From positions 1 through 64,000 of the IMG/VR virus record IMGVR_UViG_3300015171_000001: DNA of 64,000 bases; one strand, 5' to 3'. Shown in pieces: positions 41,442-51,775 of this stretch; the stretch's first letter is position 1; the number at the start of each line of letters is the position of its first letter. A program made the translations under genes and the position numbers. This DNA comes from a virus. Under the pieces are notes generated by a model that made no database searches, was not told where the DNA came from, and saw only the letters and a list, made by a program, of their open reading frames with translations.

Positions 41442-41444
41442 AAT

Positions 41445-41852
41445 ATGAAAATAGAAGAATTAAAAATTATAATCGAGGAATGTGTTAGAAAAGTTATTAA
41501 GGAAGAACTATCAAATAAAGGTATTTTAGCGGAAACAAAAAAATCACCAATTTCTCCTATTAATAAAATTATTCCAAAAGAAAAACTTTTGGGATTGTCG
41601 GGATTGCCTATTAACAAAATAAAATTAAAAACAGGAAATGTTTTATTAGACAACGTATTGGCAGAAACTACTGGAGGAATTCCACAACAAGATGGGTCAT
41701 CTGTGATGCAGATGCTTCCTATGCAATCAATGTTAAATGAATCTAATGAATCTGAAATAAAGGAAAATGCTCCAGAAGTATACAAAGCAATGACAAGAGA
41801 TTACTCATCTATGTTGAAAAAGATGGAACAAATAAAGCCTTCTAAAAAATAA
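41445..41852 (+). CDS. Hypothetical virion protein with LKxIIxEC N-terminus
   Basis: 135 aa. It opens with KIEELKIIIEECVRKVIKEE, a helix also found at the start of the genes at 63248 and 63849. The rest is poorly ordered and rich in Pro, Met and Ser (GGIPQQDGSSVMQMLPMQ). Such N-terminal helices in T4 internal proteins target the prohead and are cleaved after an (L/I)-x-E site; the I-I-E-E run here fits. It is three bases after the spike gene. Confidence 0.6.
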   Translation: MKIEELKIIIEECVRKVIKEELSNKGILAETKKSPISPINKIIPKEKLLGLSGLPINKIKLKTGNVLLDNVLAETTGGIPQQDGSSVMQMLPMQSMLNESNESEIKENAPEVYKAMTRDYSSMLKKMEQIKPSKK

Positions 41853-41885
41853 ATTGATAACTTGATTGAGATTAGGATATTTTTA

Positions 41886-41893
41886 TATTTATA
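41886..41893 (+). promoter_or_regulatory. TATTTATA start-proximal box
   Basis: TATTTATA, three bases (TAG) before ATG 41897 of the gp25-like gene. Confidence 0.5.
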
Positions 41894-41896
41894 TAG

Positions 41897-42289
41897 ATGC
41901 TGCCTCAAAATCAAATACCAATTGGAATAATTTTTCCTATAAGATTAGGTAATAGTGGATATTTTGAACAATCATTTGATACAATAACTCAAATTACAAC
42001 AAATTTAATTAATTTTTTTTCTACTAAAAAAGGAGAACGTCCATTAAATCCAGAATTTGGGACAGATTTATTTTCTAATTTAATGGAAGAAGATACAGAT
42101 TCTTTAAAAATAATAGCTCAAAATATAATACAATCTGAACTGAGTTTATATTTTTCAACATTACAATTTGTTTCTGCAACTATAAGCAATGTATCTGATT
42201 CAGATAGAAATGTTCAACGCATATCGATTACTGTGCAAGAAACATTGAGTACAGAATTTATAAACATAGAGGTGATTTCAAATATATGA
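41897..42289 (+). CDS. Baseplate wedge protein, gp25-like
   Basis: 130 aa. IIFPIRLGNSGYFEQSFDTITQ, then KGERPLNPEFGTDLFSNLMEE (the KGERPxxPxFGxxL signature of gp25/GPW), and a C-terminal ISITVQE strand. It forms part of the wedge core that contacts gp6 and the sheath. Members are sometimes called lysozymes but lack clear catalytic residues. It overlaps the gp6-like gene by four bases, as in the T4 order. Confidence 0.9.
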   Translation: MLPQNQIPIGIIFPIRLGNSGYFEQSFDTITQITTNLINFFSTKKGERPLNPEFGTDLFSNLMEEDTDSLKIIAQNIIQSELSLYFSTLQFVSATISNVSDSDRNVQRISITVQETLSTEFINIEVISNI

Positions 42290-44190
42290 TAACATCCACA
42301 AACAAATCTTTTACGCCAAATTCAAAGAATGTTAGTTATCTTAATAAAGATTTTGATTCTCTGAAAAATGCGTTAATTACATTTGCACAAACATATTATC
42401 CAAATACATATAAGGATTTTAATTCCGCTTCTCCAGGAATGATGTTTATTGAATTGGCGGCGTATGTGGGTGATGTATTGTCATTTTATATTGATTATCA
42501 GTTTAAAGAATCTCTGATGGAATATGCGGAGGAAAGAAAAAATTTAATAACACTTGCTAGATTTTTAGGTTATAAAACAAAAGTCACATCTCCATCCGTT
42601 ACAACATTAGATGTTTTTCAAGTTATACCAGCATTACAAAACGATGATGGAACATACAGTCCAGATTATAAATACGCATTATCCATTCAAGAGGGGATGT
42701 CAGTAAAAGGATCTTCTGGAATATCTTTTAGAACTTTATCATCAATTGATTTTTCTATAAATACAAATACAGATCCTACAGAAATTTCTATATATAATAG
42801 AGATCAATCAGGAAATCCTCAATTATTTTTATTAAAAAAATCTGTTGGGGCAACATCAGGAACGATTGTTACAAGAAATTATAACATTGGAGATTCTCAA
42901 CAATTTTATAGAATCAATTTACCAGAGAATAATATTATAGAAATAACTGGTGTTGTGGATAGCAATAATAATAATTGGTACGAAGTTGATTGTTTGGCAC
43001 AAGAATTAGTTTTTGAAAGTATTCCAAATAATGAAATTTATCAGACCACATTTTCTACATATAAAAACACAGTTCCATATATTATAAGTGCATTAAAAAC
43101 ATCTAATAGATTTATTACTGGTGTGTATGATGACAACACAACATATTTGGAATTTGGTGCTGGAACAAATACATCTGCTGATGAGTTAATAATTCCTAGT
43201 ATAAATACTGTAGGAAAGGGATTGACACAACAAATAAGAGACAATGTTTCTTATGATCCTTCTAATTTTCTAAAAACAAAAACTTATGGTGCTGCTCCAT
43301 CAAATACAACATTAACAATAACATATGTAATTGGAGGTGGTATTGAGTCAAATATTAATACGGGAGACTTAAATTCCGTAACAAATATAACATATCTAAA
43401 TGATATAAATGATTTTTCTTCAAACGAGCAACAATTAGTTAATGTTGTTAGAAATTCGTTATCTATAATAAATTCAAGTCCTGCTGTTGGTGGTGCTGGT
43501 CCAGAAACAACTGATGAAATTAGACAAAATGGACTAGGTAATTTCTTTTCACAAAATAGAATAGTTACAAAAGACGATTATATTATTAGAATTTATGGTA
43601 TGCCTCAAAAATTTGGAGCCATTGCAAAAACATATCTTATTCAAGATCAATCTATTGATATGAATAATGTATTATATAAAGAGAATAATAATCAATTTGC
43701 TATAAATCTATACACTCTTTGTTATGATAATAACAAAAATTTAACACAACCAAATGATGCTGTTCTATATAATTTAAAAAATTATTTGGATAGATATAGA
43801 ATGATAACAGATTCAATAAACATTTACTCAGGATTTATAATTAATATTGGAGTAAAATTTCAAATATTAACTTATAAAAACTATAATAAACAACAAGTTT
43901 TGTCAAATTGCATAGTTGCTGTTCAAAATTTCTTTAATATTGATTTGTGGAATTTCAATGATGTTATAAATTTAAACAGTTTGCAATTGGAAATAGCTAA
44001 AGTAGCTGGTGTTCAAAGCGTTTCTAATTTACAAATATACAACCTAACATCAAATGATGGTGATGGATACTCTTCAAATGCATATGATTTTAATAAAGCT
44101 ACTGTGGATAATATAGTATATCCTTCTTTAGATCCTTGCATTTTTGAATTAAAATATCCCAACACAGACATTATTGGAAGCGCAAATTAA
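42286..44190 (+). CDS. Baseplate wedge protein, gp6/baseplate J-like
   Basis: 634 aa. The N-terminus VSYLNKDFDSLKNALITFAQ, SPGMMFIELAAYVGDVLSFYIDYQF and ERKNLITLARFLGYKT are the signature of gp6/J-type wedge proteins. The middle carries GAGTNTSADELIIPS and the conserved FFSQNRIVTKDDYIIRIYGMP. It dimerises to form the iris ring around the hub. Length is close to T4 gp6 (660 aa). Confidence 0.92.
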   Translation: MITSTNKSFTPNSKNVSYLNKDFDSLKNALITFAQTYYPNTYKDFNSASPGMMFIELAAYVGDVLSFYIDYQFKESLMEYAEERKNLITLARFLGYKTKVTSPSVTTLDVFQVIPALQNDDGTYSPDYKYALSIQEGMSVKGSSGISFRTLSSIDFSINTNTDPTEISIYNRDQSGNPQLFLLKKSVGATSGTIVTRNYNIGDSQQFYRINLPENNIIEITGVVDSNNNNWYEVDCLAQELVFESIPNNEIYQTTFSTYKNTVPYIISALKTSNRFITGVYDDNTTYLEFGAGTNTSADELIIPSINTVGKGLTQQIRDNVSYDPSNFLKTKTYGAAPSNTTLTITYVIGGGIESNINTGDLNSVTNITYLNDINDFSSNEQQLVNVVRNSLSIINSSPAVGGAGPETTDEIRQNGLGNFFSQNRIVTKDDYIIRIYGMPQKFGAIAKTYLIQDQSIDMNNVLYKENNNQFAINLYTLCYDNNKNLTQPNDAVLYNLKNYLDRYRMITDSINIYSGFIINIGVKFQILTYKNYNKQQVLSNCIVAVQNFFNIDLWNFNDVINLNSLQLEIAKVAGVQSVSNLQIYNLTSNDGDGYSSNAYDFNKATVDNIVYPSLDPCIFELKYPNTDIIGSAN

Positions 44191-44199
44191 TTTGACACA

Positions 44200-44207
44200 T
44201 ATTTATT
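44200..44207 (+). promoter_or_regulatory. TATTTATT start-proximal box
   Basis: TATTTATT, three bases (TGC) before ATG 44211; TTGACA sits just upstream at 44192 but has no -10 at the usual distance. Confidence 0.45.
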
Positions 44208-44210
44208 TGC

Positions 44211-45371
44211 ATGGCAGTTATTAGACTTTTTCCAACACAAGATACATATATTACAAATAATACCTTATTATTAAATAATAATTTTGGTATAGATGAGGTA
44301 TTGTTATTACAAAAGTCTTCAATATTCAATCCTAGACAATATAGATTGTCTCAAACACAATCTTTTCAAGAAGAAGTTGATTCTCGAATTTTAATACAAT
44401 TTGATTTAAATAAAGTTTCATCTCAAGTTTCGGGAGGAGTTATTCAAAATCCAAAATGTTTTTTAAATCTAAAAACATTAAATGCAGTTGAACTTCCTTT
44501 AAATTATAATATCGATATATTTCCCGTCTCACAGAGTTGGAATATGGGGACGGGGAGAAGTGCTGTAAATGTACAAAACGGAGCAAGTTGGAAGTATAAA
44601 GACAATTATAGCGGGTCCTATTGGATAAGTGGATCACAACCATTTGATAAATCTGGCGGCGGAACTTATTATGTCGGAAGTGTTTTCAATCACTTAAATA
44701 TTAACACATCTTCATTTTTATATAATTTTTGCAATTATTCATCTTCATTACAAATATCTCAATCTTTTTCATATCAAGATTCTGATATTAATGTTGATGT
44801 GACTGATATAGTTAGAAGTTGGGTGTGTGGACAAATTCCAAATAATGGATTTCTCATAACATATCCAACCGCAAGTGATGGTATAGATTATGGATCATTA
44901 CAATTTTATTCTAAAGACACAAACACAATATATTCTCCTTATTTAGAAATAAAGTGGGATGATTCTATTTATAATACAGGATCTTTAAATTCAGCCTCTT
45001 TAAATAAAGTAGTTTATGCCAATAATTTAGGAAAACAATATAAACAAAACTCTTATTCAAGAATAAACGTATTTGCAAGAGAATTATATCCATTAAAAAC
45101 ATTTAATAAATTTTTCTTTGGATATATTGATTTAACATATTTACCAAAAACCAGTTATTATTCTATTTTAGATGCTGAGAGCAGAGAAATTATTATTGAT
45201 TTTGATGATAATTTTACAAAAATAAGTTGTGATTCGTGTGGAAATTATTTTATGTTAAATATGTGTGGACTTCCTCAAGAAAGATTTTTCAAAATATCAT
45301 TTAAAATTATAGAATCTGATGGAAGTATAAATTTTTATGAAGATCCAAATTATTTTAAAGTCGTTAGATAA
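44211..45371 (+). CDS. DNRLRE-domain virion protein
   Basis: 386 aa. The first 250 residues follow the DNRLRE/CBM96-like pattern: IRLFPTQDTYITNN, then SRILIQFDLNKV, then DVTDIVRSWVCGQIPNNGFLI and YLEIKWDDS. This jelly-roll-type fold occurs in bacterial surface proteins and in tail proteins of large phages and may bind carbohydrate. The C-terminal 120 residues are a separate beta domain. It sits after gp6 and overlaps the next gene by one base. Confidence 0.75.
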   Translation: MAVIRLFPTQDTYITNNTLLLNNNFGIDEVLLLQKSSIFNPRQYRLSQTQSFQEEVDSRILIQFDLNKVSSQVSGGVIQNPKCFLNLKTLNAVELPLNYNIDIFPVSQSWNMGTGRSAVNVQNGASWKYKDNYSGSYWISGSQPFDKSGGGTYYVGSVFNHLNINTSSFLYNFCNYSSSLQISQSFSYQDSDINVDVTDIVRSWVCGQIPNNGFLITYPTASDGIDYGSLQFYSKDTNTIYSPYLEIKWDDSIYNTGSLNSASLNKVVYANNLGKQYKQNSYSRINVFARELYPLKTFNKFFFGYIDLTYLPKTSYYSILDAESREIIIDFDDNFTKISCDSCGNYFMLNMCGLPQERFFKISFKIIESDGSINFYEDPNYFKVVR

Positions 45372-45871
45372 TGAAAAATTTTACAGATTATTTACAAGTT
45401 TTTGACAGTATAGAACTTCAAAATATTTTATCGAGTGGTTCTAGTGGATCTTATTTTACACCAGTGACAAATTCATTAGGTAAGATTTTATTAAATTATT
45501 CTCAATCTAGTGTCACGGGAAGTTGTATTTTTATTCCATTAATAAATTATACATACGATGAAACAAAAGCAATGTCTTTATATGGAATAACATCGAGTAT
45601 AACAAATATAACCTCGCAATCTATAAATAGTTCATCTGTAAGTACATCTGTAGATTTTAGATCTCTTTATTTACAAACATTAAATCAAAAAACAAATTTG
45701 GAAACTCAATTAAACACAATTGTCAGTCAAAGTATTGACACGAGTGCTTTGTCAGATGTGTCGGCAGCAAAATCAGTAATTGAGAATCTTAGAATACAAT
45801 TAAGTCAGGGTGTTTCTTCTTCAGATTTTTCTGATATATTTCCTTATTTACCAATCACGAATAATAGATAA
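45371..45871 (+). CDS. Small tail/baseplate protein with coiled coil (166 aa)
   Basis: Ser/Thr-rich beta segment in the first 90 residues (SSGSSGSYFTPVTNSLG), then a coiled coil (LYLQTLNQKTNLETQLN, SDVSAAKSVIENLRIQL). No family recognised. Joined on both sides by TAATG one-base overlaps, so it is stoichiometrically linked with its neighbours. Confidence 0.65.
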   Translation: MKNFTDYLQVFDSIELQNILSSGSSGSYFTPVTNSLGKILLNYSQSSVTGSCIFIPLINYTYDETKAMSLYGITSSITNITSQSINSSSVSTSVDFRSLYLQTLNQKTNLETQLNTIVSQSIDTSALSDVSAAKSVIENLRIQLSQGVSSSDFSDIFPYLPITNNR

Positions 45872-48800
45872 TGAGTTTTATTAATCAAATAGGCAGTGGT
45901 AGTTTATATTCATTTTTAGACGAATCTGATTTAGATTTTATCCAAAATGGACAGTATGTACCAGAATTTGGCACGTATGAAAATGATGTTTTAGAGTGCT
46001 CTATTTTTGATTACAACAATAATTTATTATCTTGGAGTGTTGATTATCCATCTAACAATTTTACAGAAATAAATACAATCTACAATGGAACAGATGGTGT
46101 TAATTATCCTTTAAATTATAAATTATTTAAAGGATATTTTCAAAATAGCGATGGAAATTTGTTAATAAATCCAGTGTTTTTCTTACAACAAAATAATCTT
46201 CCACAAGGGGATTATAAAATAAAGTTTTTTCCGACAAAAAACTTTTTGGGGAGTGATGTATCTAATGAAAAATTAAAAGTTATTTCTATAAATAATAATG
46301 GAACACAAGTAAATTGCGTCCCTAATACATCATATAATGCTACTTCTTCTGAAGAAATAAATTTCAATAAACAATATAACGATTTTATTCAAAATAAAAT
46401 ATATGTTAAATATATTTCTCAAGAAATTATAAATCAAATAAATTCTCCTGAATTAAATCAAAATTATCAATCTGTTAAAAAATCAAACCAAAACATATTT
46501 AATGAGATTTCTCTAAATTACGCTTTTATAAATGATTCTGCCTATTATAATTTCATATTCAATGTTTATTCAATAATTTCAAATTACTATCAGTATTTTA
46601 TTTTATCAAATTATGATTCTGTATTCTTTTATGATGAAATAAAAAATGTATTTTATAATTATATAATTTCTACAATTAATTCCTCATTAAATCAAATAAG
46701 ATCTACATTAACTCCATATTTTCAAAAAAATCACGATCAATATGTAAATTTCTTTTTTAATATTTTTGCACCAACTATTGATTTTGATTCTATTTTTGAA
46801 AATTATTCTTCTAACTTTTTTGGAATATTTAAATATTCTTTAAATTTTGGAAATGATAATATCTACCCATATTTAAATTTCACAACAATTCCGCAGGATA
46901 ATAATCACACAATTATTTCTTTCTTAATAGAACCTTCTATTTTAAATGATATTTCTATTGGAGATTATTGTTGGATAATAAATAATGTAGCACTCCCTAT
47001 TGAGCAAGAATATTTAATTTATGGTTCTTCTCCAGATACATTAAATTATTTACAGGGACCAAATCTCCAATTAAAAACACAAATTTTTGGAAGTTCTACT
47101 AAACAATTAAGTTATTCCCAATTAACAAAAAATCAATCTTCTTTACAAAAGATAAATTCTTATTTTTCACAATCTCTTCAAATTGGAAAAATTAATGTAG
47201 ATTATAGATATTTTGAGAATTTTATTAATTTTTCTAGTGCTCAACAAAGATTAAATAATTATAATTATAAATTAACAACAATTTCTCAATTATCAGAAGA
47301 ACAAAATACTTTATTAATAGAGGCAAATAATAATTTAGACATATATTATCAATCAGAATCTATTGATTTAAATACTAAAACCCAAACTGTACTAAATAGT
47401 TTCGATGGTTATGAGAATTTTTTATATCAAAATCCAAATTGGTATGATATACATAGTTCTCAAGTTGGGGCTGGGGCGAATTCTTATACATCAGCATCAT
47501 TATATGATTCATTTAATAATAATAATTTATTAGTGAGTACTCCTGAATTCATAAGGAGCAATTCAGATAATCAAGATTATTTAACGTTTGTTCAAATGAT
47601 CGGACAATTTTTTGATCAAATTTGGTTACATATTAAAGAAATGCCTTCATTAAAATATCCAGAAAATAATGATGATTTGGGAATTTCAAAAGAACTTATT
47701 TGGAACATACTTTCGTCATTTGGGTTTGAATTAGATTCTGGATTTAATGATACTGATTTATTGTTAAGTATTTTGGGACAAGATGGAGATGGAAATACTA
47801 TAGAGACGACTCCAAGTCAAGATAGAACAAAAACAATTTGGAGAAGAATATTAGCATGTCTCCCATATATGTTAAAAACAAAAGGTTCTCAGGAATGTAT
47901 TAAATACTTACTGTCTTGTTATGGAATCCCAGATGGACTTTTTAGAATTAGAGAATTTTCTGGATTGAGAAATTCATATATTCAAACAAATGATTCCAAT
48001 TTTATATTTGATTCTGGAGATTTTTCATTGAGATTTATTTCTGGAAGTGAATATTTGAGTCTTCCATTTTATTCTGGGTCACAAACAGTAGAAATGAAAT
48101 TTGCATTTGATACTTCAAAAAATTATATTTCTGGGTCACAATATCAATTATTTTCAGGAGATGACACTTGGGCATGTGGGTTAATTAGAGATGTTGGAAC
48201 ATATTGGGGAAGAGGATATTTTACTATTCAATATTCTGGAAGTTATTTATCTGCTATAACTGATAAAGTTCCGGTTTTTAATGGAGATACATTTTCATTT
48301 GTATTTAGAAAATATGATAAAAATATTTATTTTGATCCAACACAAACAACCAGTTCAATTGATTTAATACCATTGCAATATGAAATTATTGTCACAAATA
48401 ATCAAGAGGACTCAATAAATTTTGATCAAAGAGCTTCTGTTATTTTGAGCAGTTCTTATAATACTACATTTAAAAGTGCATCAATATTATATTTTGGAAA
48501 TTATAATTCACCGGCATCTTTTTATGGAAATGTAGAACAAATAAAAGTGTGGAAAAGATTTATTCCAGACGACAGAATTGCTTCTCATGTAATGTTTAAT
48601 GATTCTTATGATAGTGATGATTATACAACAAATGTGTCTGATTTATTAGTAAATTTAAATTTTATCAATCCTACAAATTTATATACATCAAGCAACGTAT
48701 CATATATTCAAAACGAATCCTATAATCAAAATTTTGTAACATATATTACTGCTTCTAATTTTCCAGATTTAGATATAAATTCACAATCATTGTCAGATTG

Positions 48801-49986
48801 TAAATGTGATACAATTGATACTATAATCTCCGCATCATTTCCATGGCAATTTTCGGAAAAGATTGTAACAAATTATGCATCTGTTCCAAGTTTTGGTTCT
48901 CCAATCTATTCAAATTCAAAAATAAGATTGGGTTCACAAAGTTTAGTGGCACCATTGTCTCCTACAGAACGAGCTACAGAAAGATCAATAACATTATATC
49001 AAAATGATACAAATAAAGTGGGAGTATATTTCTCTCCAATAGATTTGGTAAATGATGATATTTTAAAATTCTTCGGAAATTTAGACTTATCAGATATTAT
49101 AGGAACTCCTGCAAATGTTTATGACAGACAATATACTCAATTAAAATCTTTTATATTGTCTTATTTTAAATATGGATCGTTGAGTTTTGATAATATTTTT
49201 TATATAAATGTCGTAAAATCTTATTTTGATAAAAGCATATTCAAACAAATTGAGAAATTAGTTCCCGCAAAATCCAAATTAATCACTGGTCTTTTAATTG
49301 AGCCACATATTTTGGAAAGACCAAAAATAAAATATAGTCCTCCAATTGTTTTATTAGAAAACAATTTTGCATCTAGTTTAAATGTAAAACCTGCCCCAAA
49401 ATCTTCATTATTTCCAAGATTGTCAGATACAGTATCATTTAATTTTGGGGTAAAAGAAAATGCAATGAACATATCTGGACTAATATCACAAACAGGAAAT
49501 TCTTCATTTGAAAATAATTACTTTACATATATTGAGGATGATCCGTTATTATTTAAAACATATACACAAAATGGATTACTAATTTCTTTAGAAAAAACAG
49601 ATGTGTATTACACAACAAAATATTATAAATTGGAATTATTTAATAAAAAATTTAGTAAAGCCTCTGATAATGGAGACGGAACATTTTCGACATCTTCTAA
49701 AAATATTAAAAAATTAAATTTAATACCCATTTCTTCAATAGATTCATTTAATTCTACTCCATTAACATTTTCCGACTCAATTATATACAAAGGATCAAAT
49801 ACAAATCACTCTAGATATAGAAGAAGAATATTTAAAAGTATAAGTAGGCAAGACTCAACTACCACAATAGATCCAACAAGTGGAATCGAAAATGGTTCTT
49901 TGCCAATAGTCTCCACACAAGTAGATAGTGGAACGCTTTCGGTAGGAAATCAAAATTCTGGAGTTATTTTAAATACAAATAGCTAA
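45871..49986 (+). CDS. Large baseplate protein with gpI-like and LamG-like domains
   Basis: 1371 aa. Residues about 1-550 are Asn/Tyr/Ser-rich with long coiled segments. Around 560-690, FVQMIGQFFDQIWLHIKEMP, then WRRILACLPYMLKTKGSQECI, then LLSCYGIPDGLFRIREF resembles the P2 gpI-type tail protein element (K-G-T/S...L...YGI). About 700-920 looks like a LamG/concanavalin A-type lectin: DSGDFSLRFISGSEYLSLPF, FSFVFRKYDKNIYFD, GNVEQIKVWKRFIPDDRIAS. The C-terminus includes KIRLGSQSLVAPLSPTER and a small barrel. It probably links wedge to fibres. Confidence 0.7.
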   Translation: MSFINQIGSGSLYSFLDESDLDFIQNGQYVPEFGTYENDVLECSIFDYNNNLLSWSVDYPSNNFTEINTIYNGTDGVNYPLNYKLFKGYFQNSDGNLLINPVFFLQQNNLPQGDYKIKFFPTKNFLGSDVSNEKLKVISINNNGTQVNCVPNTSYNATSSEEINFNKQYNDFIQNKIYVKYISQEIINQINSPELNQNYQSVKKSNQNIFNEISLNYAFINDSAYYNFIFNVYSIISNYYQYFILSNYDSVFFYDEIKNVFYNYIISTINSSLNQIRSTLTPYFQKNHDQYVNFFFNIFAPTIDFDSIFENYSSNFFGIFKYSLNFGNDNIYPYLNFTTIPQDNNHTIISFLIEPSILNDISIGDYCWIINNVALPIEQEYLIYGSSPDTLNYLQGPNLQLKTQIFGSSTKQLSYSQLTKNQSSLQKINSYFSQSLQIGKINVDYRYFENFINFSSAQQRLNNYNYKLTTISQLSEEQNTLLIEANNNLDIYYQSESIDLNTKTQTVLNSFDGYENFLYQNPNWYDIHSSQVGAGANSYTSASLYDSFNNNNLLVSTPEFIRSNSDNQDYLTFVQMIGQFFDQIWLHIKEMPSLKYPENNDDLGISKELIWNILSSFGFELDSGFNDTDLLLSILGQDGDGNTIETTPSQDRTKTIWRRILACLPYMLKTKGSQECIKYLLSCYGIPDGLFRIREFSGLRNSYIQTNDSNFIFDSGDFSLRFISGSEYLSLPFYSGSQTVEMKFAFDTSKNYISGSQYQLFSGDDTWACGLIRDVGTYWGRGYFTIQYSGSYLSAITDKVPVFNGDTFSFVFRKYDKNIYFDPTQTTSSIDLIPLQYEIIVTNNQEDSINFDQRASVILSSSYNTTFKSASILYFGNYNSPASFYGNVEQIKVWKRFIPDDRIASHVMFNDSYDSDDYTTNVSDLLVNLNFINPTNLYTSSNVSYIQNESYNQNFVTYITASNFPDLDINSQSLSDCKCDTIDTIISASFPWQFSEKIVTNYASVPSFGSPIYSNSKIRLGSQSLVAPLSPTERATERSITLYQNDTNKVGVYFSPIDLVNDDILKFFGNLDLSDIIGTPANVYDRQYTQLKSFILSYFKYGSLSFDNIFYINVVKSYFDKSIFKQIEKLVPAKSKLITGLLIEPHILERPKIKYSPPIVLLENNFASSLNVKPAPKSSLFPRLSDTVSFNFGVKENAMNISGLISQTGNSSFENNYFTYIEDDPLLFKTYTQNGLLISLEKTDVYYTTKYYKLELFNKKFSKASDNGDGTFSTSSKNIKKLNLIPISSIDSFNSTPLTFSDSIIYKGSNTNHSRYRRRIFKSISRQDSTTTIDPTSGIENGSLPIVSTQVDSGTLSVGNQNSGVILNTNS

Positions 49987-50031
49987 TTTTTATAAAATTT
50001 AATAGTTATGTATAATCATTAAGAAAAAATT

Positions 50032-50682
50032 ATGGCATTTTTAGACAATCAAACAATAAGCGTAAACGCAATTTTAACAAAAAAAGGCAGAGAACTGCTT
50101 GCCTCTCAAGGTGCGTTGAATATCACATCATTTGCTTTGGCAGACGATGAGATTGATTATTCATTATATGACCCAAATCATCCAAATGGATCTTCTTACT
50201 ACGATGTTGCCATAAGAAACACTCCTATTCAAGAGCCATTCTCAGATGAGACTCAAGTTCTAAAATTTAAATTGGTGACTTTACCTTCTGGCGTAACTAG
50301 CATCCCAATAATAACATTAGATAGAAGTTCTATTATTGTAAATATTAATAATTATAGTGGACAATTCACAATTACGCCTTCCACAAATCCTTCTTATAAT
50401 ACAACGCTCGGATATACTGCGATATTATCAAATAAAAATGCCGGAACAATTGTTGGACAAAATTTACCAAATACCAATGCAACAGTTCCTAGTTTTATTG
50501 GAGATGCCGAATCTACTACAGCACAGGTTGCTATTGGATTAAGTTTTATTTTCATACCTAATACGTCTATTACAACAAATATTACCACACGATTAACCAT
50601 AATTGGGAATGAAAGTGGGGGAAATGTATCTATTCCAATTACTGTATATAATAATACACTACCATCTTCATTACTAAACTAA
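50032..50682 (+). CDS. Structural protein of the LDNQTIxVNAILTKKGRELLA type
   Basis: 216 aa. The N-terminus DNQTISVNAILTKKGRELLA...FALADDEIDYSLY is a segment I recall from hypothetical virion proteins of large aquatic phages. The remainder is all-beta with two Ig-like halves (ITPSTNPSYNTTLGYTAIL; ITTRLTIIGNESGG). Function unknown; its place among tail genes suggests a fibre base or decoration protein. It abuts the next gene with one base between. Confidence 0.7.
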   Translation: MAFLDNQTISVNAILTKKGRELLASQGALNITSFALADDEIDYSLYDPNHPNGSSYYDVAIRNTPIQEPFSDETQVLKFKLVTLPSGVTSIPIITLDRSSIIVNINNYSGQFTITPSTNPSYNTTLGYTAILSNKNAGTIVGQNLPNTNATVPSFIGDAESTTAQVAIGLSFIFIPNTSITTNITTRLTIIGNESGGNVSIPITVYNNTLPSSLLN

Positions 50683-50683
50683 T

Positions 50684-51769
50684 ATGAGTACAAGCTTTAT
50701 TTTCAAAGATTTTCAATCCACAGATGTAGTTACTGGGAGAATACAAAGTGTGTCCAATCCATTGTGGACATCTGGAGATTTTGAATTAAATAATTTTTAT
50801 ACTTCTAGTATACAAACAATTATTACTGGCGCAAATGCATTAGAACCATTATCTGGTTTATATTATTTAAATGTATATGATTCCGATCCAAATATAGATC
50901 CAACAGCAGAGATTCAATTTTCTATTTCTTATGGGAATCAAGTCGGTTCTGGTAGTTTTTCTTCTGTAAATTCGGCATCAATTTATCCCACACAAACAAT
51001 TTATACACAGTATAAAAACATCATATTATCTCCAAATGAAAGTCAATTTACATTTGCAACCGCCAGTTTTAATAATGGAATTGCATCTCAAGATATTTAT
51101 GTGATAAGTATTTCTGGAAATAGATATAAAGAAAATTTTGATGCTGGTCAGTTCCAATTTGCTTTATATGGAAATAATGGAATTTCATATTTCATCGACG
51201 ATTCCTCTCAATCTACTCAAAATGGAGTATCTACAAATAATGTATTTAATATTGTTTCTGGAACATTAGACGATGGAATTTATCTACAAAATGGAAGTTC
51301 TAGCTTATATGCCGGATTGGTGTATCCAACAATTGGAACTATTATTTTATATCCAAAGGCTTTGGGTGATATTGTTGGATCAAATTTATATCCAAATACA
51401 AGTTCAAATGCAACACAATTAAATCAATATAGATTATTTTCAGCAATTTCGAATGTATTTTCAACAAATTCCGGCTCATTTATCGCAAGATCAACCGAAT
51501 ATATTCCATCTGAACAATATTTTATAAGAGCGGGAAATCAAGAATTTAATTATAGCAATAATCCAACATTTGTGTTGTCAAATCAAACAAATCAATCATT
51601 AAATGGGCAATTATTGTTTACTAGTTTTTATACAGATCCACATACATATGTGACTACTGTTGGATTATATGATGCAAATAATGACTTGGTTGCAGTCGCT
51701 AAATTAAGTCAGCCTATTGAAAAAACTTTTGAGAATGAATTATTAATAAAGGTAAAATTAAACTTTTGA
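50684..51769 (+). CDS. Tail structural protein with TTVGLY C-terminal domain
   Basis: 361 aa, all-beta, Ser/Asn-rich. The last 50 residues, YVTTVGLYDANNDLVAVAKLSQPI, match the end of the 1026-aa protein at 52302 (YVTTVGLYSNYELVAVAKLAKPY). The shared tail suggests a common docking or trimerisation module. No other domain recognised. It is followed seven bases later by a PKD-domain gene. Confidence 0.7.
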   Translation: MSTSFIFKDFQSTDVVTGRIQSVSNPLWTSGDFELNNFYTSSIQTIITGANALEPLSGLYYLNVYDSDPNIDPTAEIQFSISYGNQVGSGSFSSVNSASIYPTQTIYTQYKNIILSPNESQFTFATASFNNGIASQDIYVISISGNRYKENFDAGQFQFALYGNNGISYFIDDSSQSTQNGVSTNNVFNIVSGTLDDGIYLQNGSSSLYAGLVYPTIGTIILYPKALGDIVGSNLYPNTSSNATQLNQYRLFSAISNVFSTNSGSFIARSTEYIPSEQYFIRAGNQEFNYSNNPTFVLSNQTNQSLNGQLLFTSFYTDPHTYVTTVGLYDANNDLVAVAKLSQPIEKTFENELLIKVKLNF

Positions 51770-51775
51770 TGAAAA

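Noticed and set aside
44192-44215. TTGACA before the gene at 44211 considered as a sigma70 promoter
   Set aside because: It lies only about 14 bases from the ATG, leaving no place for a -10 box; the TATTTATT box explains the start better.
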